Source: an uncultured Chloroflexota bacterium
Lineage (GTDB): Bacteria > Chloroflexota > Dehalococcoidia > UBA2979
Direction: 5' to 3'
Assembly (NCBI GenBank): GCA_902827055.1
Contig: CADEHD010000024.1
Location: 1-14,574 of the forward strand
Length of the DNA: 14,574 bases
The notes below the pieces were generated by a model, which had not been told where the DNA came from, did not search any database, and saw only the letters and a program-made list of their open reading frames with translations. Below, one piece after another: positions 1 to 6,956 of the stretch (its first letter is position 1; each line of letters opens with the position of its first letter). A program made the position numbers and the translations under genes.

Positions 1-112
1 CGATGAGCAACGTCGCAAGCCACGAGGCGCGAGGCACGCGGCGCAGGAGGGCGGGCAGGTGGTCGAGAAGTAGCACGTATCCAGCGTAGACGAGGGCGGG
101 CCCGCCGCCCAC
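1..112 (-). CDS. N-terminal fragment of a membrane protein, cut by the window edge
   Basis: I do not recognise this gene. Reading leftward from a GTG at 112, 37 codons stay open to the window edge and nearly all end in G or C, the pattern of real genes here. The translation is hydrophobic (residues about 5-20 include ALVYAGYVLLL, then a basic LLRRVPR stretch, then WLATLLI), which suggests an N-terminal membrane helix, a short positive loop and the start of a second helix. The frame stays open upstream of 112 but becomes arginine-rich and unlike protein, so GTG 112 is the likeliest start, though no clear Shine-Dalgarno precedes it. It lies 43 bases after the stop of the zinc-ribbon gene and may be co-transcribed. 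Function cannot be stated. Confidence 0.4.
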   Translation of the reverse strand, partial: MGGGPALVYAGYVLLLDHLPALLRRVPRASWLATLLI

Positions 113-155
113 CTCGGGGTTGCGCCGCGGGTGACGCGGGCGGCGTCGAGCGCGG

Positions 156-374
156 CTACGAGGCGCGCCGGGCGAGCCCTCCGCCCTCCGCGACGACCTG
201 GCGCACCCGCGCCACGGCGAGCTCACCACATTCGGAGCAGAGCACGAACAGGTCTCGCGACCGGGGCCGCAGCGACAGACCGAGCTTCGTCGCGACGAGC
301 TCGCCTCGCTCCACCTGCATCTGCGTCAGCTCAGTGGGATTGGGGCGCTTGCACGCGTCGCAGCTGTTGAACAC
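156..374 (-). CDS. Small four-cysteine zinc-ribbon protein (72 aa)
   Basis: This is a 72-residue protein of unknown function. It has a CxxC pair near the N terminus (Cys5, Cys8, in SCDACKRP) and a second near the middle (Cys46, Cys49, in VLCSECGE), separated by a basic, hydrophobic-patterned stretch. Two CxxC knuckles with this spacing are typical of a structural zinc ribbon, so binding of one zinc is inferred. The start is taken as GTG 374 because AAGGA lies 8 bases before it and the protein pattern begins there. An open frame continues to 494, but that part is arginine-rich and lacks a ribosome site. The gene is divergent from the amidase gene, with 126 bases between them. It could be a small nucleic-acid-binding or regulatory protein, but nothing in the sequence proves that. 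Confidence 0.6.
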   Translation of the reverse strand: MFNSCDACKRPNPTELTQMQVERGELVATKLGLSLRPRSRDLFVLCSECGELAVARVRQVVAEGGGLARRAS

Positions 375-401
375 AGGAGTGGTCCTTCGTCTCCGTATGA
401 C

Positions 402-409
402 ATCATGAT
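402..409. promoter_or_regulatory. ATCATGAT palindrome in the divergent intergenic region
   Basis: The 126-base gap between the zinc-ribbon gene and the amidase gene contains a perfect 8-base palindrome, ATCATGAT. It is flanked by GAC on the left and CGTC on the right, so the wider 15 bases are nearly symmetrical. It is one of the few AT-rich spots in the region. A regulator site or promoter element shared by the divergent genes is possible, but a short palindrome can occur by chance. Confidence 0.15.
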
Positions 410-500
410 CGTCGGAGCGCGCCCGCGATTTCCGTAGCGCTCGCGTGCGGAGGGTGCCGCCATCCAGTCGCCAGATCCCCTCGATCCCCTCCATCGCAGC

Positions 501-1805
501 GTGGCGGCCCTCGCGGCGGCGCTGCGGGACGGGCCACTAGACGTAACGGATACCGCGAGGGCCGCGCTCGCTCGCCTCGAGTCACGCGAATCCGATCTCC
601 TCGCGTTCGTGCCCGAACCTGGGCGTCGCACCCGCGTGCTCGCCGAGGCGGGTGCGCTGGAGGAGCGACACCCGGCCTCCGGTGCGCGGCCAGCGCTCTA
701 CGGGGTGCCCGTCGGGGTGAAGGACGTGATTCGCGTCGACGGGCTTCCGACGCGTGCGGGGAGCGCGCTGCCCGAGGCGCTATTCGCCGGGGCCGAGGCG
801 GCCGTCGTGACGCGCCTCCGGCGCGCCGGTGCGCTGGTCCTCGGGAAGTCCATGACGACGGAGTTCGCGTATTTCGAGCCGGCGGCGACGCGGAACCCGC
901 GCGCGCCCGGGCGCACCCCGGGCGGCTCGAGCAGCGGCTCGGCGGCGGCGGTTGCGGCCGGCGTGGTGCCTCTCGCACTGGGCACGCAGACCGTCGGGTC
1001 GGTGATCCGACCGGCTGCGTTCTGCGGCGTGGCGGCCCTCAAGCCATCGCTGGGGCGCGTCCCCAGCGATGGAGTCGTGTACTACTCGCCCACCGTGGAC
1101 ACGGTCGGTTGGTTTGCGCGCGACGTGGCGGGGCTCGTCGAGGCGGGCCGCGTGCTCATCGACGGCTGGCACGAGGTCGTGACTCCGCGTCCCGGGGCTG
1201 AGAGGCCGATCGTGCTCGGCGTGCCCGATGGGCCGTACCTCGCGCAGGCCGAGCCGGCAGCGCTCGCAGCCTTCGAGGCGACGCTGGTGTCGCTCGTCGC
1301 GGCCGGGGTCCGGGTGCTCCGCGTGCCCGCCCTTGCGGACATCGAGGGCATCGCCCGTCACCACCAGTGGTTGACCGCGTTCGAGTTCGCAGCGCAGCAC
1401 GCGACCTGGTTCGAGCAGTTCGGCGCGCTGTACCGTCCGCGCTCGTCGTTGCTGGTCGAGGAGGGGCGCGCCGTCACGGTGGCGCAGCACGATGCCGGGG
1501 CGCGGAGCGCGCTCGATCTGCGCGCCGTGCTGCACCACACGATGGGCGTCGAGGGCATCGACGCGTGGGCGAGCCCAGCGGCGCCGGGTCCCGCGCCGCT
1601 GGGCCTGGGCAGCACCGGCAGCCCGGCGATGAACCTCCCGTGGACGCACGCTGGCCTGCCCGTCGCGACGGTGCCCGCCGGGCTCCTCGAGGGCTGTCCG
1701 CTTGGGCTGCAGCTCGCGAGCCGGCACGGTGACGACGAGGGCCTGCTCGGCATCGCCGCGACGCTCGAGGGGTTGCTCGCCCGCACGCCAGCGGCGTCCG
1801 GCTAG
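501..1805 (+). CDS. Amidase signature (AS) family hydrolase
   Basis: A 434-residue amidase of the AS family, which hydrolyses C-N amide bonds with a Ser-cisSer-Lys triad. All three residues are visible: Lys74 in GVPVGVKDVI, cis-Ser143 in PGGSSSGSAAA, and nucleophile Ser167 in GTQTVGSVIRPAAFCG. The Lys-to-Ser (69) and Ser-to-Ser (24) distances match, from memory, those of malonamidase E2. GTG 501 is the first start after an in-frame stop at 435-437, and the N terminus aligns with the usual AS start (ALAAALRDG). Length is slightly short for the family (450-500 aa). No GatB or GatC gene is adjacent and the C-terminal third differs from GatA, so a stand-alone amidase is likelier than the Glu-tRNA amidotransferase subunit. 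Substrate is unknown. It converges on the next gene with a 4-base overlap. Confidence 0.93.
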   Translation: MAALAAALRDGPLDVTDTARAALARLESRESDLLAFVPEPGRRTRVLAEAGALEERHPASGARPALYGVPVGVKDVIRVDGLPTRAGSALPEALFAGAEAAVVTRLRRAGALVLGKSMTTEFAYFEPAATRNPRAPGRTPGGSSSGSAAAVAAGVVPLALGTQTVGSVIRPAAFCGVAALKPSLGRVPSDGVVYYSPTVDTVGWFARDVAGLVEAGRVLIDGWHEVVTPRPGAERPIVLGVPDGPYLAQAEPAALAAFEATLVSLVAAGVRVLRVPALADIEGIARHHQWLTAFEFAAQHATWFEQFGALYRPRSSLLVEEGRAVTVAQHDAGARSALDLRAVLHHTMGVEGIDAWASPAAPGPAPLGLGSTGSPAMNLPWTHAGLPVATVPAGLLEGCPLGLQLASRHGDDEGLLGIAATLEGLLARTPAASG

Positions 1806-2071
1806 TGCGCTGGCGCCTCGAGCGGGAGCGCCGGCGCGGGCTCGACGGACCGCCGCCCGAGCGCGAAGTACGCGATCGGGCCTGCGAAGTTCACGAGCGT
1901 GACCGCGCGCCAGGCCCACTTCGATCCTCGCACGGCACTCGCCGGCCTCCGGATGAGATCGAGCTGGGCTGCTGCCAGCAGTGCGAACTGCACCAGCGCC
2001 GCGATGCCGATCGCCGCGCGCTTGCGGAAGGACCGTGGCGCGTCTGCTGTCCTCGAGCATCGTCGAAACAT
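1802..2071 (-). CDS. Small PLDc_N-type membrane protein (89 aa)
   Basis: An 89-residue membrane protein resembling the PLDc_N domain, the membrane-anchoring segment found at the N terminus of cardiolipin synthases and in stand-alone small proteins. It has a basic N terminus (to about residue 20), a first membrane helix (AAIGIAALVQFALLAAA), a short loop with RRP and a KW motif (RGSKWAWRAVTLV), and a second helix ending in the family hallmark NFAGPIAYFALGRR. There is no phospholipase D catalytic domain. ATG 2071 is chosen because GGGAGG sits 6 bases upstream; the longer open frame to 2299 is arginine- and alanine-rich noise. The gene begins 62 bases after the metalloprotease stop and may be co-transcribed. 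Its TAG stop lies inside the same CTAG as the amidase stop. The biochemical role of stand-alone members is not established. Confidence 0.8.
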   Translation of the reverse strand: MFRRCSRTADAPRSFRKRAAIGIAALVQFALLAAAQLDLIRRPASAVRGSKWAWRAVTLVNFAGPIAYFALGRRSVEPAPALPLEAPAH

Positions 2072-2133
2072 CGTGCGCCTCCCGGCTGCCCTCCCAGTGT
2101 GGGCGGGGCGCCCGAGGTTCGCAACGATCGAGG

Positions 2134-2772
2134 TCACCTCACCGCGGGACCTTCGCGCCAGGCCCGCCACTCCCGCCAGAGCTCCAGGCGCTGGGACGCG
2201 TAGCGCTCGGCGTCCACCTCGCTGCGAGGCGCCCCGTGCTGGTACTGCCACACGTGGCGTCCCTCGTGCGCGGCGACCGCCACCATCGCCTCCTGCCAAT
2301 CGGCCAGGTGCACGATGGGCGCCGTCACACCGCCGTACCCGTGCTTGCGCACCTCACGGAGCTCGAGCTGCGGAGGTGGCGCAAGGCCGCGCCGAGCTGC
2401 CCCCGCCGGGCCCCCCGCGCGCACCGCGCCGCCGCCATGCCCCGAGGCAGGGCGCGCGATGCGCAGGTCCGCGGCGCGGACGCCGTCGAGCGATTCGCCC
2501 TCGCGGACGCGCCGCCAGCGGGCTGTTTGGACCTCGTTCGTCGTGGGGAAGCCACCAGGGGGGCCGATGGCGAGGGTGACGAGCCGCGTCGCGCCGGGCT
2601 GCCGCGCGGCCGCTGACAGCGAGGGGATGCCGTCGTACGCGCGGCCGCGGTAGATGTCGCGCGTGTTCTTCACGCGGACGACCAGCTCGCCGTGGTCGAT
2701 CTCGCCCATGGCGAACTCGACCAGGTCACGCACTTCCTCGACTGGGTAGCGCGAGGTTGAGTGGAACCACAT
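2134..2772 (-). CDS. Putative HEXXH zinc metalloprotease-like protein
   Basis: A 212-residue protein with a zincin-type HEXXH motif, HEGRH at residues 169-173, where the two histidines would bind zinc and Glu170 would be the general base. The helix continues HVWQYQHG and is followed by SEVDAERYASQ (184-194), whose Glu185 or Glu189 could be the third ligand, as in gluzincins. Residues 1-100 form a mixed alpha/beta N-terminal part (EVRDLVEFAMGEID, VVRVKNTRD). Residues 108-135 are a glycine/alanine-rich insert of low complexity. No signal peptide is seen, so a cytoplasmic location is likely. I cannot assign a named family. It is divergent from the cation antiporter and 62 bases upstream of the small membrane gene. 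A TAGCGT box lies 6 bases before the ATG and no good Shine-Dalgarno is present. Confidence 0.65.
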   Translation of the reverse strand: MWFHSTSRYPVEEVRDLVEFAMGEIDHGELVVRVKNTRDIYRGRAYDGIPSLSAAARQPGATRLVTLAIGPPGGFPTTNEVQTARWRRVREGESLDGVRAADLRIARPASGHGGGAVRAGGPAGAARRGLAPPPQLELREVRKHGYGGVTAPIVHLADWQEAMVAVAAHEGRHVWQYQHGAPRSEVDAERYASQRLELWREWRAWREGPAVR

Positions 2773-2778
2773 GGGTAC

Positions 2779-2784
2779 ACGCTA
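2779..2784 (-). promoter_or_regulatory. Possible -10 box of the metalloprotease gene
   Basis: TAGCGT fits the TANNNT pattern of a -10 element and ends 6 bases before the ATG at 2772. With no ribosome site between, this would give a leaderless or near-leaderless transcript. A matching -35 is not obvious, so the call rests on spacing alone. Confidence 0.2.
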
Positions 2785-2893
2785 CCGCGCTCCAGCGAGC
2801 CGAGCGAGAAGTCGGCCCTCCACCCTCGGTCGTGGCGCGCTTCCCCGGAAGGCGCGATGATGACGCGGTTCCGGGCGCACGGGGGAGGGCACG

Positions 2894-4138
2894 TTGGGCA
2901 ATCGGACGATCGTGCTCATTGCGCTCGCGTGTGCCCTGCCCGGCATCGTGCTGCGCCTGGCCGGGATTCACTACAGCACGGTGATCGACACCGCCTTCTA
3001 CGGGCTCTCGATTCTCGGCGCTGCGTTCCTCCTCGCGTGGGCCGCGGAAGCCGCCGAGGTCGATGTCGCGCAGGGCGTCGCGGTCGCGTTCATCGCGTTC
3101 ATCGCGGTCCTGCCCGAGTACGCCGTCGACATCAGCTTCGCCTGGGCCGCGCCGACCGACCCCGAGGCCGCCCACTTCGCGATTGCGAACATGACCGGTG
3201 GGAACCGCCTGCTCATCGGCGCGGCCTGGCCGCTGATCGTCGCCATCATGTGGTACCGCAGTCGCGAGCACGTACTCCACATGGAGCGCTCGTACTCCGT
3301 CGAGGTGGTGGTGCTCGCGGCCGCGACGATCTACTCGTTCGTGATCCCGTTCAAGTCGAATGTGTCGCTCATCGATGCGGTCGTCCTGTTCTCGATCTTC
3401 CTCGCGTACCTCGCGGTGCTGATGCGCGCTCCCACGGAGGAGCCCGAGCTCGTGGGACCCGCGCGGATGATCGGCTCGCTGCCGCGGGTGCAACGCCGGC
3501 TCACCCTGCTCGCGCTCTTCGTCTACTCGGCAACCTCCGTGTTCGCCTCCGCAGAGCCCTTCGCTCACGGGCTGGTGGACGTGGGCAAGGAGTTCGGGGT
3601 GGACGAGTTCCTGCTCGTCCAATGGATCGCGCCGCTCGCCTCGGAGTCGCCCGAGTTCGTGGTCACGGCCATCCTCGCGTGGCGCGGCCGGACGGCCGTG
3701 GCGATGGGTGCGCTGATCTCGTCGAAGGTGAACCAGTGGACGCTGCTGGTCGGCGGCCTCCCCGTTGCCTACGCGATCTCGGGCGGGACGCTGGAGCCGA
3801 TGCACTTCGATGTGCGCCAGCAGGAAGAGGTGTTCCTGACGGCAGCGCAGTCCGTCTTTGCGGTCGCCATCCTCGCGAGCCTGAGCCTCTCCCTGCGCGA
3901 GGCCGGGCTGCTGTTCGCGCTGTTTGCCGTGCAACTCGCGTTCCCGACGCAGCACGTGCCGCTCGGGGGCTACGACGTGAGTGTGCGCGTGCTCATCGGC
4001 GTGATGTACATCGTGATCGCCGCATTCCTCGTTCTGCGCGAACGGCGCGAGGCGCGCGAACTGATCGCCACGGCGTGGCGCGTGTTCAAGGACCCCAAGG
4101 CGTTCGCCGAGGAGCATCCAGAGCCGGCGCACGCCTAG
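2894..4138 (+). CDS. CaCA-family sodium/calcium (cation) antiporter
   Basis: A 414-residue inner-membrane protein with about ten hydrophobic helices and the two inverted alpha repeats of the Ca2+/cation antiporter superfamily. Alpha-1 spans about residues 65-112 (IAVLPEYAVDI, then ANMTGGNRLLIG). Alpha-2 spans about 247-290 (APLASESPEFVVTAI, then GALISSKVNQWTLLVGG). The acidic residues of the two PE motifs (Glu75, Glu254) are the expected cation ligands. A hydrophilic loop at 178-200 separates the halves, as usual. The start is TTG 2894, preceded at 5 bases by the strong site GGGGGAGG (2881-2888). The C-terminal tail (383-414) is cytoplasmic and charged. It exchanges cations across the membrane; whether the ions are Na+/Ca2+ or H+ cannot be read. 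It is divergent from the metalloprotease and convergent with the SPFH gene. Confidence 0.88.
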   Translation: MGNRTIVLIALACALPGIVLRLAGIHYSTVIDTAFYGLSILGAAFLLAWAAEAAEVDVAQGVAVAFIAFIAVLPEYAVDISFAWAAPTDPEAAHFAIANMTGGNRLLIGAAWPLIVAIMWYRSREHVLHMERSYSVEVVVLAAATIYSFVIPFKSNVSLIDAVVLFSIFLAYLAVLMRAPTEEPELVGPARMIGSLPRVQRRLTLLALFVYSATSVFASAEPFAHGLVDVGKEFGVDEFLLVQWIAPLASESPEFVVTAILAWRGRTAVAMGALISSKVNQWTLLVGGLPVAYAISGGTLEPMHFDVRQQEEVFLTAAQSVFAVAILASLSLSLREAGLLFALFAVQLAFPTQHVPLGGYDVSVRVLIGVMYIVIAAFLVLRERREARELIATAWRVFKDPKAFAEEHPEPAHA

Positions 4139-4149
4139 CCACCTCGGGG

Positions 4150-4165
4150 AGCCCGATCGTCGGGT
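4150..4165. terminator. Weak hairpin between convergent genes
   Basis: The 58-base gap between the antiporter and SPFH stop codons contains CCCGATCGTCGGG, a 5-base stem with a 3-base loop. It could act as a bidirectional terminator for the convergent pair, but the stem is short and no T-tract follows on either strand. Confidence 0.2.
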
Positions 4166-4196
4166 CCGCGGAGGCTGTGACGGCTGACGTCTCGGC

Positions 4197-6293
4197 CTAG
4201 CTGGGGGGCGCCGCCGGCGGCAGTGCGGGCGGTGGCGAGGCCGCGCCGCCACCCTGGGTTCCGAAGCCGTTCGTGCCGGGCAGTCGGTTGCCCGCGAGCA
4301 TCTGCGCCAGGAACGCCGAGAAGATGTTCGAGCCGCCGTCGCTGCCGCCACCCACCACGATGTCCGGCGTGATCTTGAGCCCGGCCCCCGCGATCGCCTT
4401 CGCGACCTCGATGCCGAAGAGATTCGCCTGGCCGATGGCGTCCTGCTGACGGTCATACGCCTCCGCGGTGGCGTTGCCGATCGCGAGGATCTTCGAGCCC
4501 TCGGCGTTGCCCTCGAGTTCGACGGCGCGCGCCCGACCCTCGGCGCCGATGACCGTGGTCTGGCGGTCCTGCTCGGCGATCTGCACTCCGATTTGCGCTC
4601 GCACGAGGTTGATCTGCTGGTCTGCCTGCGCGCGCGTGTTCTCCGTCGCGATGCGCTCCTGCTCGGACTTCTGCTGCTCCTTGAACATCTCCTGCTGCTG
4701 CGTCGCGATGACGCGCCGCGTGTGGATGTGCATCAGCTCCTCGGGCAGGATGATCTGCGAGATCAGAACGCGCACACACTCGACGTGGTACTTCTCCATC
4801 TCCTCGCGAGCGCGCACCTCGGCCTTCTCCTGTTCGACGGCGCGGTCCTGCATGAACGACATCGCCTCGGTGGACGACGCCTGGTTGCGGAACGAGGAGT
4901 CGATCATCGGGTGGATGACGTGGTCGATGAGGTTCTGGACGGACCCGATCTTGGCCACCATCAGCGGCGCCTGCTCCGGGTGCACCCGCATGATCACCTT
5001 GACCGAGACCTTCATCTCGAAGCCGTCACGACTGATCACGGACAGCGGGTTGAAGAGCTGGATGCGCCGCGCGTCAGCCGCCTCGTCCGTCTGCGTCGAG
5101 GGGCCGGCCTGTTCCGTCACGATGGTGGTCTCCTCGGCCCAGTCCACCGTGAGGTTGGTCGTCGGGATGACGTAGGCGAGGTAGGCCCAGCGGTTGAGGT
5201 AGTACACGCCCGGCCCGGCGACCTCGGCCTGGATGCCACGGAAGCCCTGTGGCACGACGTAGCGCTCCTGGCCCTGCGCCAGCTGCTCCTGCTGCGGCCG
5301 CTCGGGCTCGGGGCCCACGTTGGAGACGAGGACGGCAACCTGTCCGCGCTGCACGACGGCCACGTCGTCCAGGTTCACGTCGAACATCAGCGGGTTGATG
5401 TAGTAGGTGCCGGGGCGCAGCAGATCGAGCTGCGGCCCGCGCTGGCCGCCTGCGGTAAGGAACGCCGCGCCGTCCTGGAAGTCGGTGTGCCCGGTCACAC
5501 TCACGGCGACGAGTTCGCCCGCGGGCAACGGCTCGCCGTCCTTCGCCGTGACCTGCCCCACCATCGACGCCTCGATCACGGTCGCCGGGTGGAGGTCGAC
5601 GCTGAAGAGGTCGGTGTTGAGGCGGTAGCGTCCGGGGAGGATGACGTCGATCTGAGGACCGCGCCCACCCTCGTTGGCGAGGAACGCCTCGCCATCCTGG
5701 AACGAGTTGTGCCCCGGGGTGCGCGTCGCCAGCAGCCGCCCGGGCTGGATCGGGACGCCATCGCGGGCGCTGACAACGCCGACCTGGTTCGAGGGGACGA
5801 TGAGCGCGGGCTCGACGCGGATCCGGAAGAGGTACGTGTTGACTCGATACTGGCCGGGAGGCAGGACGTCGACCTGCGGCCCCTTCTGGCCGCCGGCGCG
5901 CAGGAAGGCCTCGCCGTCCTGGAACGAGTCGTGTGCGCCGATGCGCCGCGCGAAGATCCGACCCGGCGCCAGCGGGTTGCCGTCGATGGACTCGACGATG
6001 CCGACCTCGTTCTCGCCGATGACGATCATGGGGCGCTTCTGGACGCGGTAGAGGTAGGGGAACAGGAAGTGCAGGCCGGGCCGCAACACCCGGGCCTGGA
6101 TCCCCACCTGCCCCGGCATCGCGATCACGCGGCCCTCGGGCAGGCCGGTACCAAAGTACCGCCGCTCGACGAGGCCGACCTCCTCACCTCCGATGTTCAC
6201 CAGCGGGCGCCCGAGCAGTACGACCAGCACCAGCAGGGGCAGGCCGAATGACAGGATTGCGGGGAGCAGGGCGAACGAGGGTAGTTCCGGCAT
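4197..6293 (-). CDS. Large SPFH/flotillin-like membrane protein with tandem modules
   Basis: A 698-residue protein of the SPFH (stomatin/prohibitin/flotillin/HflK-C) superfamily, which scaffolds membrane microdomains. In order: an N-terminal membrane helix (residues 8-28); a partial beta module (38-93); three modules of exactly 74 residues starting at 97, 171 and 245; a fourth diverged copy from 319 that leads into the SPFH core (about 350-515, with GFEMKVSVKVIMRVHPEQA and RNQASSTEAMSFMQDRAVE); a Glu/Gln/Ala-rich coiled coil (about 525-605); a flotillin-like Gly/Ala helix; and a Pro/Ala/Gly-rich tail (670-698). Each module carries FQDG, GPQ(V/I/L)D and PG(Q/R/T)Y landmarks. The ATG start has GGAGG 5 bases upstream (6299-6303). 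It is much longer than classical flotillins (about 450-500 aa). It is last in the aldolase-lepB-pyrE train, and no NfeD partner is adjacent. Confidence 0.88.
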   Translation of the reverse strand: MPELPSFALLPAILSFGLPLLVLVVLLGRPLVNIGGEEVGLVERRYFGTGLPEGRVIAMPGQVGIQARVLRPGLHFLFPYLYRVQKRPMIVIGENEVGIVESIDGNPLAPGRIFARRIGAHDSFQDGEAFLRAGGQKGPQVDVLPPGQYRVNTYLFRIRVEPALIVPSNQVGVVSARDGVPIQPGRLLATRTPGHNSFQDGEAFLANEGGRGPQIDVILPGRYRLNTDLFSVDLHPATVIEASMVGQVTAKDGEPLPAGELVAVSVTGHTDFQDGAAFLTAGGQRGPQLDLLRPGTYYINPLMFDVNLDDVAVVQRGQVAVLVSNVGPEPERPQQEQLAQGQERYVVPQGFRGIQAEVAGPGVYYLNRWAYLAYVIPTTNLTVDWAEETTIVTEQAGPSTQTDEAADARRIQLFNPLSVISRDGFEMKVSVKVIMRVHPEQAPLMVAKIGSVQNLIDHVIHPMIDSSFRNQASSTEAMSFMQDRAVEQEKAEVRAREEMEKYHVECVRVLISQIILPEELMHIHTRRVIATQQQEMFKEQQKSEQERIATENTRAQADQQINLVRAQIGVQIAEQDRQTTVIGAEGRARAVELEGNAEGSKILAIGNATAEAYDRQQDAIGQANLFGIEVAKAIAGAGLKITPDIVVGGGSDGGSNIFSAFLAQMLAGNRLPGTNGFGTQGGGAASPPPALPPAAPPS
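5340..6005 (-). repeat. Three in-gene tandem modules of 222 bp (74 codons)
   Basis: Inside the SPFH gene, the codons for VG open each module at residues 97, 171 and 245, and the diverged fourth at 319, giving an exact 74-residue (222 bp) period with no indels. Landmarks recur in register: FQDG at 124, 198 and 272, and GPQ at 138, 212 and 286. The protein copies are clearly homologous but diverged, so these are old domain duplications rather than recent DNA repeats. Confidence 0.85.
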
Positions 6294-6308
6294 CGCGACC
6301 TCCGTGCC

Positions 6309-6325
6309 GACGCCCGTCAGGCGTC
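6309..6325 (-). other. Hairpin in the leader of the SPFH gene
   Basis: A perfect 6-base stem, GACGCC with GGCGTC around a 5-base loop, lies just upstream of the SPFH ribosome site (6299-6303). It has no T-tract on the minus strand, so it is not a typical terminator. It could affect translation or mRNA stability, or be incidental in such GC-rich DNA. Confidence 0.2.
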
Positions 6326-6378
6326 AGTGACACAATCGCGTGCTGCCGATGGGCTGTCCAGCCGTCAGGACCCGCATC

Positions 6379-6394
6379 CCCGGCCCGAGCCGGG
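6379..6394 (-). terminator. GC hairpin just after pyrE
   Basis: CCCGGC and GCCGGG form a perfect all-GC stem of 6 pairs with a 4-base loop, 7 bases after the pyrE stop. No run of T follows, so it is at best a weak intrinsic terminator or an mRNA 3' end stabiliser. It would separate pyrE from the SPFH gene 108 bases downstream. Confidence 0.3.
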
Positions 6395-6401
6395 TGATCC
6401 C

Positions 6402-6956
6402 CTACGTGATCTCGAGGGGGACGTTGGCGGCACAGAGGGGGCACGCGTCGGCGTCCCACGTCTGCATCTCCACCTCGGTCGCCGCGAAGAGCGGCACCCC
6501 GAAGTCGACCCGCCCACCGGAGCGGTCGACCATGACCGCGACACCCACGGGCACGCCGCCGGCCTTGCGCACGGCGTCGAGGGTCTCGCGGACGGAGCCG
6601 CCGGTCGTCAGCACGTCGTCCACCACAAGGGCGCGCTCGCCAGGCTCGAGCCGGAAGTGCCGCCCGATGCTGCGTCCGCTGTCATCGCGCTCCGCGATCA
6701 CGCCTCGCAGTGCGAGGTGGCGCGCGACCTCGTAGGCGATGATCACGCCACCGGTGGTGGGCCCGACGACCAGCTGTGGATCGAGTCCGCGCCCGCCCTC
6801 CGCGAGGCGCCGGCAGACGACCTCGGTCTGCGGGGGCCACTGCAGGAGGTTGAACTTCTCCAGGTAGGCGTCTGAGTGGCGCCCGGACGCGAGCTGGAAG
6901 TGCCCGCGCAGGAACGCGCCCGCCTGCTCGAATGCCTCGACGATAACAGGGTCTAT
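6402..6956 (-). CDS. pyrE: Orotate phosphoribosyltransferase
   Basis: PyrE makes orotidine 5'-phosphate from orotate and PRPP in UMP synthesis. The PRPP-binding loop is clear at residues 111-121 (VVDDVLTTGGS), with the orotate/PRPP region GPTTGGVIIAY at 65-75 and the N-terminal GHFQLASGRHSDAYLEKF at 18-35. The C terminus has DADACPLCAANVPLE, the CPLC signature of the PyrE subgroup with a RxxGRHFRLEPGER-like linker rather than the E. coli form. Length is about 184 aa, normal for the subgroup. The coding frame clearly extends upstream of the first GTG (6746), which lies in the middle of the active site. No ATG, GTG or TTG exists in frame between the lepB coding region and the conserved part. 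I place the start at ATA 6956, overlapping the lepB TAG as ATAG, by position only; ATC 6962 or GTT 6947 are alternatives. Confidence 0.9.
   Translation of the reverse strand: MDPVIVEAFEQAGAFLRGHFQLASGRHSDAYLEKFNLLQWPPQTEVVCRRLAEGGRGLDPQLVVGPTTGGVIIAYEVARHLALRGVIAERDDSGRSIGRHFRLEPGERALVVDDVLTTGGSVRETLDAVRKAGGVPVGVAVMVDRSGGRVDFGVPLFAATEVEMQTWDADACPLCAANVPLEIT

Noticed and set aside
780..2060. 426-codon minus-strand frame across the amidase gene
   Set aside because: Antisense shadow rich in Arg/Ala/Gly. The amidase triad on the plus strand is decisive.
2726..4456. 576-codon open frame on the minus strand, antisense to the antiporter
   Set aside because: Arg/His/Glu-rich low-complexity translation. 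It overlaps the clear CaCA antiporter on the opposite strand and the ends of both neighbours.
5340..6005. Assembly-collapsed or recent DNA tandem repeat in the SPFH gene
   Set aside because: The modules match at the protein level but differ throughout at the nucleotide level, so they are old domain duplications rather than recent copies.
4593..6251. 552-codon open frame on the plus strand, antisense to the SPFH gene
   Set aside because: His/Arg/Asp/Val-rich composition with no recognisable motif. Such frames arise antisense to GC-rich genes, and the SPFH reading has a ribosome site, a TM helix and conserved motifs.
6402..6746. pyrE starting at GTG 6746 (114 aa)
   Set aside because: It would delete the conserved N-terminal half of the enzyme. 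The frame upstream encodes clear PyrE sequence.
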